From Cognatazoarcus halotolerans (GTDB lineage: Bacteria > Pseudomonadota > Gammaproteobacteria > Burkholderiales > Rhodocyclaceae), in assembly GCF_009800965.1 (NCBI RefSeq), contig NZ_WUAF01000004.1:1-64000 (forward strand): 64,000 bases of DNA. Reading direction: 5' to 3'. The number at the start of each line of letters is the position of its first letter. Position 1 is the first letter of the stretch. This document shows, piece by piece, positions 1 to 9,635 of the stretch. The notes beneath the pieces were generated by a model, which was not told the origin of the DNA, did no database searches, and worked only from the letters and a program-made list of their open reading frames with translations. Position numbers and translations under genes: made by a program.

Positions 1-157
1 CCGCTTCCTTGAGCCGCACCGCCTCTTCGATCGCAATCTCGTCGAACGGGTTGATCGACATCTTCACGTTCGCAAGCTCTACACCCGACTGGTCCGCCTT
101 CACACGGACCTTCACGTTGTAATCCACCACGCGCTTCACAGGGACCAGTATCTTCAT
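1..157 (-). CDS. etfB: Electron transfer flavoprotein beta subunit (partial, N-terminus only)
   Basis: Only the first 52 codons are in the window; the gene continues past base 1. The start is an ATG at 157 preceded by a strong GGAGGGG ribosome site. The protein opens [20 protein letters not shown] and continues with [12 protein letters not shown], which is the classic EtfB N-terminus (AMP/FAD-binding fold). With EtfA it passes electrons from acyl-CoA dehydrogenases to ETF-ubiquinone oxidoreductase. It lies 13 bases downstream of an acyl-CoA ligase gene on the same strand, so activation of acids and their oxidation appear to be co-transcribed. EtfA should follow outside the window. The family call is firm; the physiological substrate is unknown. 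Confidence 0.93.
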   Translation of the reverse strand, partial: MKILVPVKRVVDYNVKVRVKADQSGVELANVKMSINPFDEIAIEEAVRLKEA

Positions 158-170
158 TTCGAGCCCCTCC

Positions 171-1811
171 TTAGCCGATCGCCGAAGCGGATTTCGCCTG
201 CTCACGCAGCGCAAACTTCTGGATCTTGCCGGTCGACGTTTTCGGCAGGACGCAGAACTCGATGTGCTTCGGCACCTTGTATCGTGCCAGGTGAGCGCGG
301 CAATGAGTGATGATGTCTTCGACGCTCACTTCAGCACCTTCCTTGACCTCGATGTAGGCGGCCGGCACCTCACCCCATTTTTCGTCGGGCTTGGCGACGA
401 CGGCAGCCGTCATCACGGCGGGGTGACGATAGAGCACCTCCTCGACTTCGAGCGACGAGATGTTTTCACCGCCGGAAATGATCACGTCCTTCGAACGGTC
501 CTTGATCTTCACGTAGCCGTCCGGATGCATCACCGCCAAGTCGCCGGTATGGAACCAGCCGCCGGCAAAGGCTTCCTCGGTGGCCTTCTCGTTCTTGAGA
601 TAGCCTTTCATCACCAGGTTGCCGCGGAACATGATCTCGCCCATGACTTCGCCATCGGCCGGCACCGGCTCCATGCTCAGGGTATCGAGCACGGTGATCG
701 CTTCCTGCATGTGATAGCGCACACCCTGACGACCGTTGCGCTCTGCCCGCTTGTCGATCGGCAGTTCATCCCAGGCCGGATGTTTCGCACACACCGAGGC
801 GGGGCCGTAGGTTTCGGTGAGACCATAAACGTGGGTGATGTCGAAGCCCATGCGCTCGGCACCCTCGATGATCGCTGCCGGAGGCGCGGCGCCGGCGATG
901 AGGCCGCTCACCTTGTGCTCGATGCCCTTGCGGAGCGCTTCGTTGGCATTGATCATCATGCCGTAGACGATCGGCGCACCACACATGTGGGTCACCTTGT
1001 AGCGACGGATCATCTCGAAGATGAGTGCCGGATCGACCTTGCGCAGACACACGTTCACGCCGGCATTGGCAGCCATGGTCCAGGGGAAGCACCAGCCGTT
1101 GCAGTGGAACATCGGCAGCGTCCACAGATACACCGCATGCTGCGGCATGCCCCAGCTGATGATGTTCGATGCCGCGTTGAGGTAGGCGCCGCGGTGATGG
1201 TAGACAACCCCCTTGGGGTTTCCGGTGGTGCCGGATGTGTAGTTGAGGGCGATCGCATCCCACTCGTCCGCGGGGAGATGCCACTCGTAGTCGGGCGAGC
1301 CGCCGGCAATGAAGTCCTCGTACTCGATCTCGCCGAGACGGTCGGTACCCGGGTACTCGGGATCGAGCGCGTCGATCACCAGCGGCTTCGGTCCTTCGAG
1401 CATTTCCAGTGCCGGGCCGATGATGGCGGCGAACTCGGGGTCGGTGATCAGCACCTTGGCTTCACCATGGGCCAGCATGAAGGCGATCGCTTCGGCATCG
1501 AGGCGGGTGTTCAGGGTATTCAGTACGGCGCCGACCATCGGCACCCCGAAATGCACATCGACCATGGCCGGCACGTTCGGCAGCATGACGGCAACCGTAT
1601 CACCGCGACCGATGCCTTTCTGCGCCAGCGCGCTCGCCAGACGGCGGCTGCGCTCGTAGGTCTGCTTCCAGGTAAAGGTCCGCGAACCGTGGATCACACT
1701 GGTACGGTCAGGGTATACATAGGCACTGCGTTCGATGTAACTGAGCGGCGAGAGCGCCACGAAATTCGCTTCGTTCTTGCCCAAACCTATTTCGTACGGA
1801 TTGTTCGACAC
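171..1811 (-). CDS. AMP-forming acyl-CoA synthetase (medium/long-chain fatty or aromatic acid ligase family)
   Basis: This 546-residue protein belongs to the ANL adenylating superfamily. Visible motifs are the P-loop-like [12 protein letters not shown] near residue 195, the GLTETYG motif near 335, the hinge-region GWFHTGD near 430, and a C-terminal PKTSTGK carrying the catalytic lysine. It would activate a carboxylic acid to its CoA thioester with ATP. The longest reading frame begins at a TTG at 1817, but that codon sits almost on top of the AGGAGG ribosome site. A GTG at 1811 has an 8-base spacing and gives the usual SNNPYEIGL start, so I chose it. The gene is followed 13 bases later by etfB and is divergent from a histidine kinase gene. 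Substrate is not predictable from sequence alone. Confidence 0.9.
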   Translation of the reverse strand: MSNNPYEIGLGKNEANFVALSPLSYIERSAYVYPDRTSVIHGSRTFTWKQTYERSRRLASALAQKGIGRGDTVAVMLPNVPAMVDVHFGVPMVGAVLNTLNTRLDAEAIAFMLAHGEAKVLITDPEFAAIIGPALEMLEGPKPLVIDALDPEYPGTDRLGEIEYEDFIAGGSPDYEWHLPADEWDAIALNYTSGTTGNPKGVVYHHRGAYLNAASNIISWGMPQHAVYLWTLPMFHCNGWCFPWTMAANAGVNVCLRKVDPALIFEMIRRYKVTHMCGAPIVYGMMINANEALRKGIEHKVSGLIAGAAPPAAIIEGAERMGFDITHVYGLTETYGPASVCAKHPAWDELPIDKRAERNGRQGVRYHMQEAITVLDTLSMEPVPADGEVMGEIMFRGNLVMKGYLKNEKATEEAFAGGWFHTGDLAVMHPDGYVKIKDRSKDVIISGGENISSLEVEEVLYRHPAVMTAAVVAKPDEKWGEVPAAYIEVKEGAEVSVEDIITHCRAHLARYKVPKHIEFCVLPKTSTGKIQKFALREQAKSASAIG

Positions 1812-1997
1812 CTTCAACTCCTCCTTGTCCCGACTCTAATTACCCACTTGGCCGCGGTGCGCGATCTTCGCCGCGACGAACCATCGACTGAAACAGTGTA
1901 AATGATCGCAAAGAAACGTGTCACGAGTTTCAAGCAAATGTACTGAATCTTGTCATGCGTGCATCCATTGCGGCTCGCCGACTAGAATCGGGCGGTA

Positions 1998-2012
1998 CCC
2001 GTGGGCCACGGG
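1998..2012. promoter_or_regulatory. Perfect odd-centred palindrome upstream of the hybrid kinase gene
   Basis: CCCGTGGGCCACGGG is a 7+1+7 perfect inverted repeat ending 24 bases before the kinase ATG, in the 224-base gap shared with the divergent acyl-CoA ligase gene. A one-base loop cannot fold as a hairpin, so if it is functional it is more likely a protein operator. No binding protein is assigned. Confidence 0.4.
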
Positions 2013-2035
2013 GTTAGAGTGACGAGTGAGCGACG

Positions 2036-4108
2036 ATGACTACGGGGCAAGCCAGCCGGGCTGCCGGAACACGTTCGCGCAAGGGCGTGAGCGACCGGCG
2101 CTATCGCGAAATGATGACAGCAGGGCTCGACCTGCTCGATCAGGGGGTAACGGTTTTCGACCGCGACTTGCGCCTGATTGCCTGCAACAAGACTTTTCTG
2201 CGGCTGCTCGACTTTCCCGAGCACCTGGCAGAACCCGGAGTCCCGTTCGAAGCCTTTATCCGCCACAACGCCGACCGGGGCGAATACGGTCCCGGCGATC
2301 CCGACGAGCAGGTCGCCGAGCGGGTTGCCGCTGCGCGGGCGTTCACCCCGCACGAGACCAGCCGCCAGCGCCCGAACGGGACGCTGCTATCGATCCGCGG
2401 CGTTCCCTTGCCCCATGACGGTTTCATCGCGCTCTACTCGGACATCACCGAGGCGGAATCGCAACGCGAGCAGATCCGTCGCCATCAGGCAGAGCTTGAA
2501 TCGCACATCCAGCGACGCACGGCGGAACTGGTTGCCGCGAACGCCGAACTGACCGCCGCAATCGAAGAGAATCGAAAGATCACGGCGGCGCTGCGCTTCA
2601 GTGAGGCCCGCCTGCGTCAGATCACCGACACGATTCCGGCTCACATTGCGTACTTCGACAACACGTGGACCTTCCGCTACGCCAATCGCCGTTATGCCGA
2701 ATGGTTCGGCTGGAGCAGCGAAACGATGGTCGACAGGACAATCCGCGAAGTCATCGGCGAGCAGGTGTTCGAAACCGTCACGGCGGCGGTCGCCCGCGCC
2801 CTCGACGGCGAAGAGATCACCTACGAATACTCGCTCACCGATCAGACCGGGACCACTCGCTACGCCCGGAGCACGCTGGTTCCCGATATCGGACCGGACG
2901 GCAATGTGATCGGCGGTTTTGTCCATGCGGTCGACATCACGGAGCAGCGACGCACCCAAAGTGCCCTGGCTCAAGCCCAGAAAATGGAAGCCATCGGACA
3001 GCTGACAGGTGGCCTCGCTCACGATTTCAACAACATGCTGACCATCGTGATGGGCAACCTGGCTGCACTTCGGGAAGCGGTTCCCGACAACCCGATACTG
3101 GCCGAATACGTCGAGCCGGCACTTGATGCGGCGGAGCACAGTACTGAACTGATCAAGCGACTCCTCGCATTCTCGCGCCAGCAGCCGATCGAACCGCGCG
3201 CGATCGAAGTGGACGAGCTTGTCCATGGCATGGCGCGGCTCATTCGCCGTTCCATGCCGGGCAATATCTCGATCGTGACCTCGTCGAAAGCGCCCGATCT
3301 CACTGTCATGGCGGATCCACACCAGCTCGAAAGCGCACTCCTGAATCTCGCCCTCAACGCGCGCGACGCAATGCCGAACGGAGGCGAGCTGCGGATCGAG
3401 TCGTCACTCGAGGTCCTCGAAGGCGGTCCGGCGGCAGACCTTGAGCTGCAACCCGGCCCCTATGCTCAGATCGCCGTCAGCGACAATGGCATCGGCATGG
3501 ACGGGGCGACCCTGGCGCGGGTCTTCGAGCCTTTCTTCACGACGAAAAAGTTCGGCATGGGTAGCGGCCTCGGGATGGCGATGGTGTACGGTTTCATCAA
3601 ACAGTCGGGCGGGGGCGTCAGGATCCGAAGCCGTCAGGCCGTGGGAACCACCGTCGCACTGGTCCTGCCCTGCGCGGGCAAGATGTCGTTGCACGCCACC
3701 CAGCCCGACATTGCAACCCCGATCGATCTTGATCTGCACGGGCGCCTTGTCCTGCTCGTCGACGACGATGCGCAGGTCCGCAAGGTCGTGCGAAAACAAC
3801 TGGCTTCGCTAGGCTGCACCGTACTCGAAGCAGAAAGCGGGCAGGAGGGTGCAGACATGGTCGAAAACATTCCCGCGATTTCCCTGGTCCTTTCCGACGT
3901 GGTCATGCCAGGGACCATGGATGGGCGAGCGCTCGCACGCTTTGCACGGCGTTTCCGGCCCGAGCTGCCGGTGGTTCTCATGAGCGGATACGCAGACGGC
4001 TTGCGAACAGGTTCAGCAGACTCTGGTACGCCATTGCTCGACAAACCATTCACCCAAGAAAAACTCGTCGAAGCGCTGACCACCCTCGCGGCTCGCGGCG
4101 TCTCGTAA
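2036..4108 (+). CDS. Soluble hybrid sensor histidine kinase (PAS-PAS-HisKA-HATPase-REC)
   Basis: This 690-residue protein has no transmembrane segment, so it should sense a cytoplasmic cue. Domains in order are a PAS-like region (about 25-140), a coiled coil (140-185), a second PAS (187-303), the HisKA dimerisation domain with the H-box GGLAHDFNNML (phospho-His about 329), the ATPase domain with an N-box near 440 and GSGLGMAM near 510, and a C-terminal receiver with Asp about 621 (LSDVVMPG). The H-box HDFNN is typical of NtrB/PAS-linked hybrid kinases. A response regulator gene follows 33 bases downstream on the same strand, so the pair probably forms a phosphorelay. Signal and target genes are unknown. 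Confidence 0.93.
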   Translation: MTTGQASRAAGTRSRKGVSDRRYREMMTAGLDLLDQGVTVFDRDLRLIACNKTFLRLLDFPEHLAEPGVPFEAFIRHNADRGEYGPGDPDEQVAERVAAARAFTPHETSRQRPNGTLLSIRGVPLPHDGFIALYSDITEAESQREQIRRHQAELESHIQRRTAELVAANAELTAAIEENRKITAALRFSEARLRQITDTIPAHIAYFDNTWTFRYANRRYAEWFGWSSETMVDRTIREVIGEQVFETVTAAVARALDGEEITYEYSLTDQTGTTRYARSTLVPDIGPDGNVIGGFVHAVDITEQRRTQSALAQAQKMEAIGQLTGGLAHDFNNMLTIVMGNLAALREAVPDNPILAEYVEPALDAAEHSTELIKRLLAFSRQQPIEPRAIEVDELVHGMARLIRRSMPGNISIVTSSKAPDLTVMADPHQLESALLNLALNARDAMPNGGELRIESSLEVLEGGPAADLELQPGPYAQIAVSDNGIGMDGATLARVFEPFFTTKKFGMGSGLGMAMVYGFIKQSGGGVRIRSRQAVGTTVALVLPCAGKMSLHATQPDIATPIDLDLHGRLVLLVDDDAQVRKVVRKQLASLGCTVLEAESGQEGADMVENIPAISLVLSDVVMPGTMDGRALARFARRFRPELPVVLMSGYADGLRTGSADSGTPLLDKPFTQEKLVEALTTLAARGVS

Positions 4109-4141
4109 ACCAGCAACGGAAGAACAGGCAGGAGAGTGTCA

Positions 4142-4858
4142 ATGTCCGGCATGGAGAGGAAGCTTATCCATATCGTAGAGGACGACGTAGCCGTGTCACG
4201 CCTGATCGAAGGCACCCTGCAGCGCTTTAACTATCGCTCCGCAGTGTTCCGCACCGGAGCGGAATTCCTGCGCCAGCTCAGGGTCGAGGCGCCCGCCCTT
4301 TGCATTCTCGATCTGGGTCTGCCAGACATGGACGGGATGGAACTGCTGTACCAGATCAGGGCACGCCATCGTTTTGGCCTGCTGATCGTGACCGGCCGAG
4401 CGGATACGTCCGACCGGGTGATGGGCCTCGAACTCGGCGCGGATGACTACGTGGTCAAGCCTTTCGAACCCCGGGAACTCATTGCGCGGGTGCGCAGCAT
4501 CCTGCGGCGCTACCAACCCGAACACAGTCCTCCTGCGGACGGATCTCCGAAGATAGCCAGCTTCGCCGGCTGGCAGTTCGAGCTTGGCACCCTGCGTCTG
4601 ATCGCACCCGATGGAAAGGAAGACACGCTGGGGCTCGCCGAGGCTCAGCTCCTGATGACATTGCTGGAGCACCCGAACCAGATACTCTCTCGCGACCAGC
4701 TGCTGCAGGGCCGCGAGGTGACCGCACTGGATCGCAGTATCGATCTGAGAGTCTCACGTCTGCGCCGCCGGCTTGAGGAGAATCCGCAGCATGCGAAGAT
4801 AATCAAGACCGTCTATGGTGCGGGTTATCTGCTCGCAACCACGGTTACATGGCATTGA
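4142..4858 (+). CDS. OmpR/PhoB-family response regulator, winged-helix DNA-binding
   Basis: The protein has 238 residues with a receiver domain (acidic pair near 14-15, phospho-Asp 57 in LDLGLPDMDG, Lys in VVKPFEP) and a C-terminal winged helix ending VYGAGYLLA, typical of the OmpR family. I placed the start at ATG 4142 because GGAG at 4131-4134 then has a 7-base spacing; the longer frame from GTG 4136 leaves almost none. It lies directly behind the soluble hybrid kinase gene and is its probable partner. The next gene, a Rieske oxygenase, is convergent, so nothing nearby identifies the regulon. Confidence 0.92.
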   Translation: MSGMERKLIHIVEDDVAVSRLIEGTLQRFNYRSAVFRTGAEFLRQLRVEAPALCILDLGLPDMDGMELLYQIRARHRFGLLIVTGRADTSDRVMGLELGADDYVVKPFEPRELIARVRSILRRYQPEHSPPADGSPKIASFAGWQFELGTLRLIAPDGKEDTLGLAEAQLLMTLLEHPNQILSRDQLLQGREVTALDRSIDLRVSRLRRRLEENPQHAKIIKTVYGAGYLLATTVTWH

Positions 4859-4953
4859 GAGGCCCTGAACGGCCAATCGGCAGTTGGTCAGGACTGTAAA
4901 ATATTCCGACAAACTGCCGCGGCCAGTTTCCGCCTGATATCCGTACTTCTTGG

Positions 4954-6054
4954 TCAAAGATGCGGTGCCATGATCCGGCGATAGAACTCGTGAAAATGCT
5001 GCATTCCGTCCTCCATCGGCGACTGGTAGGGACCGATCTCGCTGCGCCCCTGACGGAATAGCGCCCAGCGACCACGGTCCATCCGCTCCCCGATTTCATC
5101 GTCTTCCACGGCCGTTTCCATGTATGCGGCCTGCTCGGCCTCGACGAACTCCCGCTCGAACTCGACGATTTCCTCCGGGTAGTAGAACTCCACCACATTG
5201 GTGGTGTTGTTTACATCCCGCGGAATCAATGTGCTCACAACCAACACGTGGGGATACCACTCCACCATCACGTTGGGGTAGTAGGTAAGCCAGATCGCCC
5301 CGTGTGCCGGAAGCTGTCCATCGTGATAGTCGAGAACCATCTTGTGCCAGCGTTCGTACGCGCTCGAACCCGGCCGGGTGAGTGAAGTTACACCGACGCG
5401 CTGGACCGAATACCAGTCGCCGAATTGCCAGGTCAGATCGTCGCAGGTGACAAAATTGCCGAGCCCGGGATGGAACGGCGCGACGTGGTAATCCTCCAGG
5501 TAAACCTCGATAAAGGTCTTCCAGTTGTAATTGCACTCATGAATCTCGACACGATCGAGCTTGTAGCCTTCGAAGTCGAGCGCACCGGCAAGCTGCATGC
5601 CAGCAAGATCCGCGCGGGCCGAACGAGGCCCTTCGAACAACAGGCCCTGCCAGTTCTCGAGCGGGTCACGCTTGAGGCTGAGGCACGGCTTCTGGGCAAA
5701 ATGCGGTGCGCCGAGCAGAGTGCCCTGGTTGTCGTAGGTCCAGCGGTGGATCGGACAGACGATGTTCGCGGCACTACCCGAACCCTCGAGCATGATCGCC
5801 TGGCGGTGACGGCAGACGTTCGAGAGGGCGTGAAATCCATCGGCGTTATTGACCAGCAGGCGGCTGTGGTCGTGCCATTCGAGGGACCGGTAGTCATTCA
5901 GTTCTGGTACCATCAGCGCGTGTCCGACGTAGCGCGCAGCGGCATCGAAGATAAGACGTTTCTCCAGTTCGAAGACTTTTTCGTCGAAATACCAGGACAC
6001 TGGCAACTGGGAGTCTGCTTGAGCCACTTGAAGTCTGGAAGCGATGTCGGACAT
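4954..6054 (-). CDS. Rieske non-heme iron oxygenase, alpha (catalytic) subunit
   Basis: The 366-residue protein has an N-terminal Rieske [2Fe-2S] domain with ligands C81, H83, C100 and H103 (CRH...CPIH, 16-residue spacing). The mononuclear iron site follows in the pattern EDYHVAPFHPG, with H190 and H195. A longer frame starts at 6105, but ATG 6054 has a clean GGAGG at 6061-6065 and opens MSDIASRLQ, so I chose it. The enzyme should hydroxylate or demethylate an organic substrate using electrons from a separate reductase. No ferredoxin or reductase gene is adjacent. The family includes ring hydroxylases and choline/carnitine-type monooxygenases, so the substrate is left open. Confidence 0.9.
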   Translation of the reverse strand: MSDIASRLQVAQADSQLPVSWYFDEKVFELEKRLIFDAAARYVGHALMVPELNDYRSLEWHDHSRLLVNNADGFHALSNVCRHRQAIMLEGSGSAANIVCPIHRWTYDNQGTLLGAPHFAQKPCLSLKRDPLENWQGLLFEGPRSARADLAGMQLAGALDFEGYKLDRVEIHECNYNWKTFIEVYLEDYHVAPFHPGLGNFVTCDDLTWQFGDWYSVQRVGVTSLTRPGSSAYERWHKMVLDYHDGQLPAHGAIWLTYYPNVMVEWYPHVLVVSTLIPRDVNNTTNVVEFYYPEEIVEFEREFVEAEQAAYMETAVEDDEIGERMDRGRWALFRQGRSEIGPYQSPMEDGMQHFHEFYRRIMAPHL

Positions 6055-6182
6055 CCCGAACCTCCTTGAAAATAAGAGAGAAATCCGGAAAACGGAACTC
6101 GCCATTATATCGAAAGGGTGTTCGACCGCCAGTTTTGCAATCGGTTACTTTCAATCACTTGCCGCGACCGCCCGTCCGACCC

Positions 6183-6422
6183 ATGGCCAGAACGCCAAAA
6201 TCGCCCACATCCTTTGAACACGCCGTCGCCGAGCTGGACACCATCGTTCACGCAATGGAAACCGATGGCCTCAGCCTCGAACAATCGCTTGAACACTATC
6301 AGCGTGGCGTCGAATTGATGCGATATTGCAAAGAGGCGCTTGACAGCGCGGAACAACGCATCCGGGTGCTGCAAGGCAACACACTCGATGATCTTCCTGC
6401 CGGAGCCGCTGCCAATGAGTAG
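6183..6422 (+). CDS. xseB: Exodeoxyribonuclease VII small subunit
   Basis: This 79-residue protein begins at ATG 6183 (MARTPKSPTSFEHAV) and carries the XseB signature: a two-helix hairpin with LEQSLEHYQRGVEL and ALDSAEQRIRVL. XseB multimerises on the large XseA subunit and supports degradation of single-stranded DNA into oligonucleotides. XseA is not in the window. The gene overlaps the ispA start by 8 bases, the common xseB-ispA-dxs order in proteobacteria, so translation of the two is probably coupled. Confidence 0.95.
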   Translation: MARTPKSPTSFEHAVAELDTIVHAMETDGLSLEQSLEHYQRGVELMRYCKEALDSAEQRIRVLQGNTLDDLPAGAAANE

Positions 6423-7314
6423 CCAAGGTACCGCCTTCCAGACCTGGATGGCGGAGATTCAGGACCGTACCGAAATTGCGCTCGGCAACTTCCTCCCGGA
6501 TGCAGCAACGTCACCGTCCCGACTTCATCAGGCCATGCGCTACGGCGTTCTGGGCGGGGGCAAGCGAGTACGCCCCCTGTTGGTGCACGCGGCGGGGGAG
6601 ATCGTTGGCGCAAACGCCGATGCGCTCGACACCGCCGCCTGTGCGGTCGAGCTGATCCATGCATACTCACTCGTGCACGACGACATGCCGTGCATGGACG
6701 ACGACGTGCTGCGTCGCGGCAAGCCGACCGTCCACGTACAGTTCGATGAAGCTACCGCACTACTTGCCGGAGACGCGCTGCAGACACTCGCGTTCCAGGT
6801 TCTCGCCAGACCGGCACTGCTAGCCGATCCGGCTCGTCAGGTCGGCATGCTTGCGCTGCTGGCGCAAGCCTCTGGATCACGGGGGATGGCGGGCGGCCAG
6901 GCGATCGACCTGGAGTCCGTCGGTCGCCAGCTCGATCGCAGCGAACTCGAACACATGCACATCCACAAGACGGGAGCGCTGATCCGCGCCTCGGTACTGC
7001 TTGGTGCACAGTGCGGCAGCCCTCTCGATGAAGCCCGCATGGGCGCACTGGATCATTACGGCAAACTGGTCGGCCTGCTGTTTCAGGTCGTGGACGACAT
7101 CCTCGATGCCGATGCCGACACGGCAACACTCGGCAAGACTGCGGGCAAGGATGCCGCGAACAACAAGCCGACCTACGTAAGCCTGCTCGGCCTTGCCGAC
7201 GCCCGTCGCCTCGCAGAAGAGTTGCTGCAGGAGGCGCTCGGCACCCTGGACAATCTGGACAACTCGGATCGTCTCGCCGCCCTCGCCCGTTTCATCGTTC
7301 ACCGCAGCTTCTGA
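6415..7314 (+). CDS. ispA: Farnesyl diphosphate synthase (geranyltranstransferase)
   Basis: The protein has 299 residues from ATG 6415, the usual length for IspA. It shows GGGKRVRPLL near residue 45, the first aspartate-rich motif in VHDDMPCMDDD and the second in VVDDILD. It condenses dimethylallyl or geranyl diphosphate with isopentenyl diphosphate to give farnesyl diphosphate, the precursor of quinone side chains and the undecaprenyl carrier. It sits between xseB (8-base overlap) and dxs (22-base gap), so precursor supply and chain elongation are in one operon. Confidence 0.96.
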   Translation: MSSQGTAFQTWMAEIQDRTEIALGNFLPDAATSPSRLHQAMRYGVLGGGKRVRPLLVHAAGEIVGANADALDTAACAVELIHAYSLVHDDMPCMDDDVLRRGKPTVHVQFDEATALLAGDALQTLAFQVLARPALLADPARQVGMLALLAQASGSRGMAGGQAIDLESVGRQLDRSELEHMHIHKTGALIRASVLLGAQCGSPLDEARMGALDHYGKLVGLLFQVVDDILDADADTATLGKTAGKDAANNKPTYVSLLGLADARRLAEELLQEALGTLDNLDNSDRLAALARFIVHRSF

Positions 7315-7336
7315 TTGACCGGATCCCTCCCCCTAA

Positions 7337-9181
7337 ATGTCCGCTTACCCACTTCTGGAAACCATCAACGACCCTGCCGATCTGCGCAGGCTTGAACGCA
7401 GGGATCTGCACCAACTCGCCAACGAACTGCGTGCGTTTTTGATCGAATCGGTCTCGAAAACCGGCGGTCATCTCTCTTCGAACCTCGGTACCGTTGAACT
7501 CACGATCGCACTCCACTACGCCTTCAATACGCCCGACGACCGCATCGTCTGGGACGTTGGACACCAGACATACGGCCACAAGATCCTCACCGGCCGCCGC
7601 GACGCGATGCCCACGTTACGCCAGTACGGCGGCCTGTCCGGTTTTCCGAAGCGTTCTGAAAGCCCGTACGACACCTTCGGCACCGCCCACTCATCCACCT
7701 CGATTTCTGCCGCACTGGGCATGGCCGTCGCCGCACGCAATGACGGCAACGACCGAGCGAATATCGCGATCATCGGCGACGGCGCCATGTCGGCCGGCAT
7801 GGCTTTCGAAGCACTCAACAATGCCGGCGATACGCCGGATGTGCGCCTGCTGGTAATCCTCAACGACAACGAGATGTCGATCTCACCTCCGGTCGGCTCG
7901 CTCACCCGGATTCTTGCGCGACTCATGTCCGGCCGGACATACAACGCCGCGCGCCGTGCCGGCGAGCGCGTACTGGGCGACTTCGCCCGCAAGGTCGAGG
8001 AACACGTCAAGGGAATGATCACGCCCGGCACCCTGTTCGAGGAATTCGGCTTCAATTACATCGGACCCATCGACGGCCACGACCTCGACGCCCTCGTGCC
8101 GACGCTGCAGAACCTGAAAAAGCTCAAGGGCCCGCAATTCCTGCATGTAATCACCCGCAAGGGCCAAGGCTACAAACTCGCCGAGGCCGACCCGGTCCTG
8201 TACCACGGCGTATCGAAGTTCGATCACACGGCCGGCATTCAGACCGGCAAGACGAGCGGCAAGCGCACCTATACCCAGGTCTTTGGCGACTGGCTATGCG
8301 ACATGGCGGCGCGGGACCCCCGCCTGATCGCGATCACGCCGGCAATGCGCGAAGGCTCGGGCCTGGTGCGCTTCGCTGATGAGTACCCCGATCGATATCA
8401 CGATGTCGGCATCGCCGAACAACACGCCCTCACCTTCGCCGCTGGGCTCGCCTGCGAAGGCAAGAAACCGGTCGTGGCCATCTATTCGACCTTCCTGCAA
8501 CGCGCCTACGACCAGCTCATCCACGACATTGCCCTGCAAAACCTGCCGGTCGTGCTGGCCATCGACCGTGCCGGCCTGGTCGGTGCCGACGGCGCGACCC
8601 ACCACGGCGCCTTCGACCTCTCTTACCTGCAATGCATTCCCAACATGGTGATCATGGCGCCAGCGGACGAAAACGAATGCCGCCAGATGCTATACACCGC
8701 CTACATGCACGACGGCCCCACCGCTGTCCGATACCCGCGCGGATCGGGCATGGGCGTGACGCCCGAATGCGAGATGACGGCACTGCCGATCGGCAAGGGC
8801 GAGATTCGGCGCAGGGGGAAGCGCGTGGCGATTCTGGCCTTTGGCAGCATGTTACCGGCGGCCTTAGCTGCGGGCGAAGAGTTGGATGCCACTGTGGTAA
8901 ATATGCGGTTTGTCAAACCGCTGGACACCGACTTGCTCAGAACTCTTGAGCACGAGCATGATCTGTTTGTCACCGTGGAAGAGAATTCCGTAATCGGTGG
9001 CGCAGGGGCCGAGGTCAACCGCCAGCTTGCACTCAATGCCCCTGCAACAACGGTCGTTACGCTAGGTCTGCCGGATGTCTTCATTGACCATGGAGAGCAG
9101 GGACAACTGATGGCCCAAAGCGGGCTGAGCACCGCAAGAATCGTCGAGTCGGTCCGCACAGCGGGGTTCGTCGGAGACTAA
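7337..9181 (+). CDS. dxs: 1-deoxy-D-xylulose-5-phosphate synthase
   Basis: The 614-residue protein matches full-length DXS. It has the thiamine diphosphate binding stretch [15 protein letters not shown] followed by NDNEMS, the transketolase-type central domain with [12 protein letters not shown] (catalytic Glu), and the C-terminal transketolase domain with [13 protein letters not shown]. It joins pyruvate and glyceraldehyde 3-phosphate, the first step of the MEP isoprenoid pathway. It is the third gene of xseB-ispA-dxs. No obvious hairpin terminator follows it. Confidence 0.98.
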   Translation: MSAYPLLETINDPADLRRLERRDLHQLANELRAFLIESVSKTGGHLSSNLGTVELTIALHYAFNTPDDRIVWDVGHQTYGHKILTGRRDAMPTLRQYGGLSGFPKRSESPYDTFGTAHSSTSISAALGMAVAARNDGNDRANIAIIGDGAMSAGMAFEALNNAGDTPDVRLLVILNDNEMSISPPVGSLTRILARLMSGRTYNAARRAGERVLGDFARKVEEHVKGMITPGTLFEEFGFNYIGPIDGHDLDALVPTLQNLKKLKGPQFLHVITRKGQGYKLAEADPVLYHGVSKFDHTAGIQTGKTSGKRTYTQVFGDWLCDMAARDPRLIAITPAMREGSGLVRFADEYPDRYHDVGIAEQHALTFAAGLACEGKKPVVAIYSTFLQRAYDQLIHDIALQNLPVVLAIDRAGLVGADGATHHGAFDLSYLQCIPNMVIMAPADENECRQMLYTAYMHDGPTAVRYPRGSGMGVTPECEMTALPIGKGEIRRRGKRVAILAFGSMLPAALAAGEELDATVVNMRFVKPLDTDLLRTLEHEHDLFVTVEENSVIGGAGAEVNRQLALNAPATTVVTLGLPDVFIDHGEQGQLMAQSGLSTARIVESVRTAGFVGD

Positions 9182-9540
9182 ATTTTCTGCGTTAACAGGC
9201 GCGAGGCCCGCTGACCTTGCCGGCTCACCTAAGGGACTCGAACGTCCGACTGTCGAGGATCACCTCGGTAGAGGCGTATTGCGACCCCGGCACAAACCAC
9301 AACCACGAGACGCAATGTCTCGATCGACTCGTGCTTCATCGAGTGAGTAACGACAGGGTAGCCGTGTACCGCCCAGCGCATCGATTTGACATCACGTCGT
9401 CGATTTACCCCCACGTGCTTGTTCAGCTCACGTGGCAAAGCGTTGGGAATCAATCTCGGCCGCCAATCGCACAACGCCCTCGCACGCGTCCGCATCATTC
9501 AGATCCGTTGAGGCAAGCTCAGACCGCACAGCCCGAGATG

Positions 9541-9603
9541 GTGTCGACTTTTTTTACACCCTTGAGACAGGCAAAAACAATCCAATCGCAAGCACCTGTT
9601 TTT
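9541..9603 (+). promoter_or_regulatory. Candidate upstream activator sites (possible PEP-CTERM box)
   Basis: Two imperfect dyads lie upstream of the sigma-54 promoter. GTGTCGAC-T7-ACAC (9541-9559) has GTGT/ACAC ends, and AAAAACA (9573-9579) is inverted as TGTTTTT (9597-9603). They sit about 60-80 and 17-47 bases upstream of the -24 element, where sigma-54 activators usually bind. The regulator PrsR encoded at 30.7 kb belongs to the family named for the PEP-CTERM box; I cannot confirm that either dyad is that box. Confidence 0.4.
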
Positions 9604-9619
9604 ATTAGACAAATCGTTC

Positions 9620-9635
9620 TGGCACAGGAAATGCT
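9620..9635 (+). promoter_or_regulatory. Sigma-54 (-24/-12) promoter of the PEP-CTERM gene
   Basis: TGGCACAGGAAATGCT has GG and GC at the exact 10-base separation and keeps the TGGCAC half of the consensus. Transcription should start near 9647, about 40 bases before the ATG at 9688. A sigma-54 promoter needs an enhancer-binding protein, and PrsR in this window is one. Confidence 0.82.

Noticed and set aside
264-1901. 545-codon plus-strand open frame opposite the acyl-CoA ligase gene
   Set aside because: It is rich in His, Arg and Asp, has no domain, and mirrors the codon structure of the real gene on the other strand.
9230-9260. GGGACTCGAACGTCC-like stretch resembling a tRNA T arm on the minus strand
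   Set aside because: The 5-bp stem around the TTCGAGT loop does not pair, and no acceptor or anticodon arm can be found nearby.
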